64,000 bases of DNA from Panax quinquefolius. Its lineage: Eukaryota > Streptophyta > Magnoliopsida > Apiales > Araliaceae. The stretch is from assembly GCA_020205615.1 (NCBI GenBank), contig CM035171.1, positions 119,230,893-119,294,892 on the forward strand. Reading direction: 5' to 3'. Below the pieces are notes generated by a model, which saw only the letters and a program-made list of their open reading frames with translations, was not told the DNA's origin and did not search any database. Numbering within the stretch: the stretch's first letter is position 1; the number at the start of each line of letters is the position of its first letter. Below, one piece after another: positions 56,046 through 64,000 of this stretch. The position numbers were made by a program, and so were the translations under genes.

Positions 56046-57828
56046 GATGAGATCCAGAGACGCCATAATAATGTTTACCACATGCCATTGGAATATGCCC
56101 ATAATACTAGTACGTCTTTTCTACCCTACCCATATTGATAAACTAAATGAGCATTCTTTAACTTTATTAAACGTGGACATGATGGACCCTTCATTATTAA
56201 AATTAATGTCAGTGATTATGATTTATGATCTTTTATTAGTTCTGTAATCTAATTAATTAATTAATAAGCCATTGATAAATTAAGCAACGTTTCCCTTTTC
56301 ATGTTTTGTACTAATTATTTTACTTGGTGATTTTTTATTTATTTTGTCATGTGAGCCTGGAAGTCGATTGCTTTATGCAGAAATAGAGTGAGAATGTATT
56401 TACTTTACAGAAAGGAAAGGCATTTAAATTGTAAACTACATACTCTTCCCCACACATATTAATTAACATGTGGGCACCTAATTAATTATAAACTTATGTG
56501 CATTATTTGTTAATAAAGTCTCCAACTTTTAATATCCGTTTTTTTGGTGATTTTAGGTCACAAATTAACATTAAAAAATATAAATAAAGATCAATTTTTA
56601 TTTATGTATTATTCTCTCGCATTCTACTCCTACTTAATTAATTATTTCTTCACCACTCTCACTTATCCACTTATCTCTCTCCATGTATTTCTTTTTTAAT
56701 TATTTCATATCTCTTTTATTAATTATTTCTAGTTATTTATATTTTAAAAAAATTACACACGTGACTGTACGTCTGTACCCAGCAAACTAGTTATAGAGAA
56801 TTAGCATGCGGCCAAGTTGTAATCAAATGTATAAAATAGAGGTCGTCAAATGGATCCATCCAGTCCCTAGGCCGGCCAGGGCCTGAATGTTCAGCTCGGC
56901 CCTTGGGCTGAGCCTCTCCTTCTGACTCTATAGAGGACCAAAACCGACTCGTTATTTTTTTACATTAAATACCCTTTGGTTTTTACAAAATAACAATTAG
57001 ATCCTCTAATGCCTAATGGTCATAAACAAGTGGAGTATTTTTTTTTTTGTCACTATTACATACTTATATTAGCTCCATTCTTTTTTATTTGTGTTTTTAC
57101 ATAGTAAAATTTGTTTCTTCTCGTTTGTAAATTTTAAGAAAACATTAATAACTTAACTTACCATATTATCTTTACAAAATTAAATATTAATTTATTTATC
57201 TTTCATCTTTTTTAATCACAGATAGTTGGTCTTTGTTCATTTATAGATATATTATCCCCATCACAAAATTTTATCCACTTCTTTTTGCAACTTAGAAACT
57301 TTGTGTCGTTTTGTTCTCCAAGTTAATGGCGTAACAAATTATTATAACACCCTTTATCCTTTAATAAAATCGTACTACATGATAGTTTGACGTTTAGTTG
57401 TCAATGCCAAGTAGTAACATATAGTAGTTAATATTTTTTTTTATTTTTTTCGTTCCATAAAAACAATTACATTTGAGCCTAATTGTAGCTGATTTGTAAA
57501 ATTATAAATTCAAATTGTGATGTAAATTTATTTTAAATTTAAAATAAATCCACAACACAATTTAAATTGTAAATTTAATTAAAAATTATAATTAAATGAG
57601 TAGTAATTAAAGGTTACACTCTCAAATGAGTCGATTAGATTATGTGTAGAGTGAGTGACCAAAGTGAAAACAAGGACTATCCAGGGACTAGGGGAGCAAA
57701 GTATTATTATATACTCCGGAGTTTGGGTTCAATTTGTTTTTTCACCTTCCCTTATCAGCTGCCTCTACCCAATAAAAAAACAACCAAACAAGGCACAACG
57801 AAAGAGGAAACCGAAGAGAGAGAGAATC
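56046..57828. other. Intergenic spacer upstream of MBS1-like gene
   Basis: AT-rich with a short GC-rich patch at about 56865-56915 (CTAGGCCGGCCAGGGCC). No complete gene seen. A TATA-like TTATATAC lies at about 57707-57714, a possible promoter for the gene that follows. Confidence 0.4.
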
Positions 57829-58146
57829 ATGACCGGAAAAGCGAAGCCGAAGAAGCACACAGCAAAGGAACTCGCAGCCAAATTGGACGCCGCAACCACC
57901 AACAGGGGCGGAGGCAAGGCCGGACATGCTGACCGGACGGGACAGGTGAAAGGCGGGCATGCGAAGTACGAGTGTCCCCACTGTAAGATTACGGCGCCGG
58001 ACGTGAAATCGATGCAAATTCATCACGATTCCAAGCACCCAAAGATCCCCTTCGACGATTCCAAGATCAGCAATCTCCACAATAGCATCCCCGCCGCCGA
58101 ATCATCCAATCCTCGTCCAGGAGTTCGTGGCAGCCTTAAGAAATGA
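57829..58146 (+). CDS. MBS1: METHYLENE BLUE SENSITIVITY (MBS)-like C2H2 zinc-finger protein
   Basis: 105 residues, the normal length of the plant MBS family. The N-terminus MTGKAKPKKHTAKEL, then RGGGKAGHADRTG, and the end PGVRGSLKK are family landmarks. A single zinc finger uses C49 and C52 (CPHC) with H65/H66 and H70 (HHDSKH). The ATG at 57829 is chosen because the family starts exactly there; the 58 upstream in-frame codons have no family support and are likely 5' UTR. AATAAA at 58287-58292 is a plausible poly(A) signal. In Arabidopsis MBS1 is a small cytosolic/nuclear protein needed for singlet-oxygen signalling and high-light tolerance. Whether this is MBS1 or MBS2 cannot be decided. Confidence 0.9.
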   Translation: MTGKAKPKKHTAKELAAKLDAATTNRGGGKAGHADRTGQVKGGHAKYECPHCKITAPDVKSMQIHHDSKHPKIPFDDSKISNLHNSIPAAESSNPRPGVRGSLKK

Positions 58147-58292
58147 AGGATTTCATCATCGGCAATCATATATAATTAGTATTGTCGACAATAATTTCAA
58201 TCTTGTGCAAGGTTGTCTAATATATCTTGATCTGGGATCTTGATTTTATGTTGTTATGGTAATGGGTTTGTTTGGGATGTGTATTAAATAAA

Positions 58293-59915
58293 TATATCTT
58301 CATTTTTTGCCTGTTTATTTCAGATTTTTCTTTGCCATACCCATAAATATAGTCAAAATCATTGGTGCTTTTGGAAGAATTTGGGTAATCTTAATCTACA
58401 AGTAGTGTAGGTTAAAAAATTAATAGTATTACTTTATAATTTAAAATTATAAATGTATTTTTAATTTTAAAAGAATGTAAAGAAAAATTAAAATACAAAG
58501 AATATTTTTAAATAATTTATATTATTAATTAAATTTGAATTTCATAAAATTAAATGAAACTATTTTGCTGAATGTAGAAGAAGATGTTATCTAACTATGT
58601 GCTGGATACAAAATCCACCTCATAATTCAAATAAGATGCAAAAAACAAATAAATTTCCCACTATGAAGGTGGTTGACTCAACTCAAGTAAATAGTGGAGT
58701 AGAATACAAATCATGATAACATATTTAATTTACTTTTGTGTAATGTATATTTTTAAAACTTGAAGTAATAAATAGTTAATTTACTCACTTTTATGTTACT
58801 TTTGTATATTTTTTGAGGTATAAAATTATTAAAATAATAATTAAAATGAAAAAAGTGTGACAGTCAATTTATTTAATCGAAATATACTTATTAGGTGACA
58901 TAGAAATTAAATAAATTTTCCTAGTAATTACATTTACACATTTCTATTACTTTTCAAAGTTTTCTTTTGTTATATAATAATTTTCACTCTATTTTTCCTT
59001 GCAATTCAATCAATCAAGTATTCAAGAATTCAAGTTATACATTTGTTTCAAAAATTAAGATAATAATTAAAAATATTAAATATAAGTACTCAATTGTCTA
59101 TAATATTCTTAAATCATTGTTTATCATAAAAAAAAGTATCCAATTCTTTAGAAATTATTTACACTCTCACTCCCTCATAATATACATAAGAGTTTTGTTG
59201 AGATAATGAGAGAGAAAAAGTTAAAAATATGGAAAAAAATAAAAAGGGTAATCTTGAAAATATTATCATTAATTTCAATAATTAAGAATAAATAAAAAAA
59301 TTTAAAACCTCAAATAGTTAGTGACAAGAGAATAGTTACTATGGTCTATGAGGACTGAGGGGTTTGTTTGGTGCCAACTGCGAGGTAATTGAGAGATTTA
59401 CATACACATCTTCATTGTTTATTGAAGCTTTTGTATTTAATGAAATTTGATCTTTTGTCTATTACTTTTCCAAGGAAGAATCTTGTGGCGAGCTTGTTTT
59501 AACCTAATCGAAGGTAATTTTGTGCTCTTTCACTTGGTTGTCACAAGTATTAGGGTTATAATCTAATTTTATTATCATGTCATTACGATTAGATTAAAAA
59601 ATTTAACCTGAAATATGTTTCGTGAATTTTCAACTTGAACTTTCTTTTAGAACGGTGGTAATTTAACTGGCTGTTTAGATCTGTATCATGGAAGTAAATG
59701 CACAGTAATTTTGATTTCTTCATATATACATGGATTATAATTGTAAGTATCAGTCGATGTGTGTTGACGATTTCTATTTTTGGGTCTTGAATAATTGTCA
59801 ACAATGTTACCTTGAATCCGTTTACTCACTCTCAACCCTAGAGGTATCCCTGGTGGCAAAAGCCATCAATAATATTTTTGGTCGGATTTTCAGATTGACA
59901 ACCCGTGATCATGAC
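58293..59915. other. Intergenic spacer
   Basis: AT-rich. No gene supported. Somewhat less AT-rich text at about 59340-59520 and 59800-59910 could hold a 5' untranslated exon of the phosphatase gene downstream, but nothing decides this. Confidence 0.4.
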
Positions 59916-60566
59916 CAGGGGCGGTTCTACCCTAGGGGAAGGGGGCACCTTCCCCCACTGAATTTCCAGTCCATGTGTTTGTGCCCTCCTTGGCTTTCCC
60001 CATAGTATACACCCCCACCATCACCACCCTTTTCGTGTATAAATGACTTTTTAAATTAATGATAATTTTGTACGTACTTCCCTTATTTCTCTCTCCATGT
60101 ATAATATTTGGCTCAAAAAGTAAATACTCTCTTTTACTTTTTTTTCTTTTTTAACTAATATCTTATAAAGTTTTTTAGTTGTAGAAAAAAAATGAGAAGA
60201 ATTTTTTGACTCGAAATACATTCAATTTTTTTTATATTTTTTTTCTAATTAAAACTCAAAAACACCACTTTTCTTAAAAAAAAAAATTCTCTTCTAATAC
60301 AAAACTGACATTATCTCCTTTTGTTTTCATTCGCTTCCTTTTTTTTTATCACCAAATTAAAACTCAAAGATAAAGACAAGGTGTTAAAACTCAAAGACAA
60401 AGACAAGGTGTTAAAACTTCAAGACTATTTACTTAGTTTTCTTTATCCCGTGTGGCCTTATCCAACTCTTTTGGATTTGTCACATTTGTACTATATTGGA
60501 TTTTTAATAAAAAAAATTGTTGATTAAAAAAATCATTCTAATATTTTCCTTATAAGAAAATTATGA

Positions 60567-60620
<54 letters not shown>

Positions 60621-60747
60621 CTTAACGACTTAAATGTTGAAAAATTATATTGGATTTAGAAAAGTATATATATAGTTATAATTTTTATTCTTAACAAAAA
60701 AAATTTAAATTTGACCCCACTAAACTTTGTAACCGGATCCGCCCCTG
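59916..60747. mobile_element. hAT-like non-autonomous element
   Basis: Ends CAGGGGCGGTTC...GGATCCGCCCCTG form an inverted repeat of the CAGGGGCGG type common in plant hAT MITEs. The interior is AT-rich and non-coding and includes a duplicated AACTCAAAGA(T/C)AAAGACAAGG (about 60360-60415) and a long (AT)n. A clean 8-bp target duplication is not evident (TCATGACC versus TCAGGACC nearby). Confidence 0.6.
60568..60616. repeat. (AT)n microsatellite
   Basis: About 24 AT dinucleotides with one interruption, inside the hAT-like element. Confidence 0.85.
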
Positions 60748-61442
60748 AATTCAGGACCCAAAGATATATACCAATGCTCAACAATCTGATTGACCTATTT
60801 CAGTTATTGCTATTTGTTTTTTATTGTTTCTTGGCTAGTTATTGCTCTGATATACCCAAAACTACTTTATTTCAACAATATCAATGCTAAGAAGATTATT
60901 TAATATTCTTCTTAATTTTTCTGGTAGATGATACTCCTTTTTTTCCACGTGTTATTCCCACATTATTGAAAATATTTTGAACAAAAGAATACTCTATTTA
61001 TTGAGAATAATATAAATTGACACAATGTTCTCAAGTATGCCGATTTAATGTCATTATCATTCAACCAATAATAGATATTGATAACTTATTATTTCCAAGG
61101 GTAAACATATATTCTTTTTCTTCACAAAGTTTATAAATTGGACTCAGTTTGTGGAATGGAAGGAGTAATAGAATAGAAACCATGTGTTAAATTGTGAGAT
61201 TTACCCAAAACAAACTTGAATCAGTGTGAAAAACTGGCTAATAATCTAGTTATGGAAAACTCTAGCTGAGTTGTTGCATAAGAATCAAGTAATTTCTTAA
61301 CTTGTTCTGAATGGGGGTGTATGCTGCTTCTTCTGCACTTACTCTCATCTATTTTCATGTGGCACGTACCCCTTGTTGGATGTAGGTGCAGCTGGTTGCG
61401 TTTAGTCAAGGGTGTGAATCTTGATATAAAAAGAATTTTTCA
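60748..61442. other. Upstream region of the phosphatase gene
   Basis: AT-rich; GATATAAAAAG (about 61421-61431) lies just before the first in-frame ATG and is TATA-like but very close to it. An upstream exon cannot be excluded. Confidence 0.35.
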
Positions 61443-64000
61443 ATGTCAAATTTGTTACTAAAAGCCGTTATGAGCAGCCAAAATGGAGTTAAAATGATCC
61501 CTTTACTAGATCGGCTTGATGAAATCTATGGACAAATGACAGCACCATGGCGAGCTATGTATGAAACAGCAGGCACTAAAGATGACAATGATCCATGCCA
61601 AATCGAAGAGGTAATAAAGTTGTTCCCTGCCATAATAATGTTTCATTATCATTTTGTTGAATTCTTTGTCCCAGAAATAGTTTGCATTGTTCATTAAGTA
61701 ATATTATATATTTGCTGGATTAATTTCTCAGGGTCTATACTTGGGCTCCCGTCGAGCTGCAAACAATAAGGAAGGTTTGAAAAGCTTGAATGTCACACAC
61801 GTATTAACTGTGGCTAGTTCATTGCCCCCTGCTCATCCAAATGATTTCAAATACAAGATTGTTGACGGTAGAAACTTTGCACTATGATCCGTTTGGCGTT
61901 TCTTTCAAACTGCCATCTTATCTTGATCTAAATTTTCCTGATTATAAGTTATTGATTTCTAATTTCTGATGGAATTAGAAACATCTGATAATATATGACT
62001 GCTGAAGAAACCTTAATTCCATTTGTGTTATAGTCTCATTTCTTTTCTTTTTTGTGGGTTGAGGCAGTCCACGACCAACCTGACGTAAATATATCCCAAT
62101 ACTTTGATGATTGTTTCGGGTTTGTTGATGAAGCGAAAGCAACTGGCGGTGGCGTGCTGGTTCACTGCGTTGAAGGAAAATCCAGAAGGTGATTTGCAGA
62201 CCTTGTATATTTTTCTAGCATTTCAAATTCTTGTATCTGGTTAAAGATATAATGTAGAACAGGGGTTTGCTTTCCAAAAAACAGAAAGAAAGAAATTAAG
62301 TTCAGTAAAGTCCAATGTTCGAAATAGCGCTCAAGGCGTACGCCTCGAGGCGCGCCTTGTAGCGAGGCGGAGGAAATGTGTTGCGAGACGACCGCTTACT
62401 CTGGACTTAGAGGAACAACCGCCTTTTTCTGTCGAAGCTTGCGCCTCGTGGCGTCGCGCCTCAAGGCGTCGCGAGGCGTACGCCTTGATTTGGTTTAAAA
62501 AAAGACCTAAAATCAGATTGGGTTTCGACTTACCATTACCGAAAATCAGATTTGGCTCGCGACTGAAGACTGCTTCGATCGACTGCTTCTCCTCGTCCAC
62601 TACTTCTTCTCGTCGATCGCGACTCCAGGTATTCCCTTCTTCCTCTTCTACTTCTCCTTCTCCTTCTCCTCGTCGATCGTGATTCGCAACTCCAATCGAC
62701 TACTTCTTCTCCTTCGATCGTTGTCAGTCCTTCTCCTACTCCAGTCGACTACTTCTTCTCTTCTACTCCTTCTCCTACTCGAGTCGTCTGAATGTAGTGA
62801 CCCATTAGCTTTTTCTGAGTTCTGTTTTTTACAGTTTTAGTTTTAATTGTTATTGTTTTAATTGTTATTGTTTTAACAGTTTTTATTGTGTACAATAGCA
62901 TATGATAATTCCATTTGATTTTTTCGACTGTCAATAACAATATCAATTTTTGTGTACATGAATTGCTATTTGCTAATGTAAATATGAAATAACAATTTCT
63001 TTTATTATTACAGTTAATTAAGATTATGGGCAAGTACTTGATGATATTATGTAATACTAATTTCTTTTTTTGTGTACATGAATCACTATATAAGTACTTG
63101 ATGATATTATGTTATTTTGTTGTTTTGTACTGATACATTACTTTGACGTTGGTTATTTATGTCTTCTATGACCTTATTTGTAATGATGAATTATTTTATG
63201 GTTTTATTAGTATTTTTTCATAATTTTTTGGGGACTTTTAGGTCTTTAAATCAAGGCTTCCGCCTCGCTCCGCCTCGAGGCTTACGCCTCGCATAGTCCA
63301 GAGAAAAACGCCTCGTACCGATTTTAGCTTTTTCGAACATTGGTAAAGTCTCAAAGAATGGCAGAGCTTCAAGTTGTTCCCTGGTTTTTAAACCTATAAC
63401 TAGTAAATTCAGATTTGTTGCATTGTTTCATATCTCATCTACTGCCTATTTCCTGTATTGTTTTCCTTACAAACTATATTCAGTTTATACAAACTGTTGA
63501 TAAACATATTAAGGATAATAGTGGAATAATAGATGAGACAGAAAATAAGACAATAGAATTGGACACATAAACTAGTAGTTTTGTTTTATTGGGCTTCATC
63601 TTTATTTTTTCTTTCCTATATCTTTTGACTCGCTTTGCCATACTTGTTCAGTTCTTGTTTTCTTAATAGTAACATAAAATCACACAATGTCCTCAAATTT
63701 GTCTTTCATTATCATGCAACCACTATATAACTAAAACTTAGATTTTTAGGAATTAACGTGGAACAAAAATAAATTCTTAATATATACAAATTTTGCAAAT
63801 AGGACTTTTTATGTGGAACTGGTGGAGTATTAAATACTAATGATACAAAGATTGCAGACTCTTTAAGGTCCAAACGCTGGATATTTATTGGGTGTACACG
63901 CCTAATAATGAGTGAGATTCATGTTCATTTATTTTTACTGTCTTGTTTAAACATTTCAGTGGCAAGCCTAGTCAGTCAACTACTTCATATTTCATCTTCA
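61443..64000 (+). CDS. Dual-specificity protein phosphatase (DsPTP1-like), 3' end beyond window
   Basis: Exons read as 61443-61610, 61732-61867 and 62068-62188, all with GT-AG borders and consistent phase (0, 1, 2). Exon 1 ends PCQIEE; exon 2 has GLYLGS, LKSLNVTHVLTV and PPAHPNDF; exon 3 has VHDQPDVN, ISQYFDDCF and the active site VHCVEGKSR, a proper H-C-x5-R. The order and spacing match plant DsPTP1, a small MAP-kinase-type phosphatase that removes phosphate from Tyr and Ser/Thr. The next acceptor in the window (CAG at 63957-63959) would add SGKPSQSTTS, which does not resemble the family's usual helix after the loop, so exon 4 may use a later site. Intron 3 is about 1.8 kb or more and holds a hAT element. 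The start at 61443 is the first ATG of the open exon; an upstream exon is possible. Confidence 0.82.
62313..63342. mobile_element. hAT-family element in the phosphatase intron
   Basis: 1030 bp with perfect 12-bp inverted ends CAATGTTCGAAA...TTTCGAACATTG, flanked by identical 8-bp duplications GTAAAGTC (62305-62312 and 63343-63350). This is the hAT signature. Near both ends it has many GCCTCG/CGAGGC motifs (62333-62485 and 63257-63315). The middle has CTTCTTCTC/TCGATCG simple repeats and AT-rich sequence, with no transposase. The right interior shows AATTGTTATTGTTTT duplications near 62846. Confidence 0.88.

Noticed and set aside
57655..57828. Upstream extension of the MBS-like reading frame
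   Set aside because: The 58 extra codons have no family counterpart; MTGKAKPKK is the normal family start.
62331..62682. Open frames within the intron hAT element
   Set aside because: They arise from GCCTCG and CTTCTTCTC simple repeats; no transposase motif.

Overview
This is a stretch of plant nuclear DNA, almost certainly from a eudicot. The evidence is intronless EDGP/basic-7S-globulin-type genes, an MBS1-type zinc-finger gene, a plant DsPTP1-type phosphatase gene with GT-AG introns, plant LTR retrotransposons, a Mutator-like element and hAT/Stowaway-type elements. The species cannot be named from the sequence. No rRNA, tRNA, CRISPR or bacterial-style operon was seen.

Host genes. Five host genes are supported. 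Three are paralogues of the secreted, pepsin-fold but probably non-proteolytic EDGP / xylanase-inhibitor / basic 7S globulin family: 9022-10278 (-), 51453-52730 (+) and 54464-55783 (-). An MBS1-like C2H2 protein lies at 57829-58146 (+). A dual-specificity phosphatase gene starts near 61443 (+) and runs off the right edge.

Transposon layout. About 48 of the 64 kb is transposable element. (1) Element C, 9-8353 (-), is a non-autonomous Ty3/gypsy element with 2.6-2.7 kb LTRs. (2) A solo LTR lies at 12296-12752 (target duplication TAAGT). (3) A three-level nest occupies 13558-37314. A Tat/Ogre-like, apparently non-coding retrotransposon G (TSD GTTTC) contains element A (15240-32932, TSD ACCCA), whose 5' LTR is split by element B (23043-32067). 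(4) A second nest occupies 37610-51089. A Pack-MULE (TSD GTAAATTCTC) holds a broken piece of an ARMADILLO-REPEAT-ONLY-like gene. It is split by a solo LTR F (TSD GATAT), which is split by a 3'-truncated element D, whose 5' LTR is split by element E. (5) A hAT-type element (TSD GTAAAGTC) sits inside an intron of the phosphatase gene, and smaller MITE-like elements occur in the right third.

Elements A-D are one non-autonomous family: initiator-Met-type primer site, purine tract AAGGAGGGGAGAT, gag/protease remnants, and a reverse transcriptase that stops at the same early point in every copy. In B, C and D a tandem array of about seven 57-bp units lies near the 3' end. Differences between otherwise near-identical copies pile up at CAG/CTG sites. 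This looks more like base-calling trouble at CHG-methylated cytosines than real mutation, so the frameshifts in the transposons should be read with care.

How it fits together. The two most similar EDGP genes diverge from a common centre and are now about 41 kb apart, because most of the DNA between them is nested transposons. The rest of the right side (51.1-64 kb) is ordinary gene space with short MITEs.
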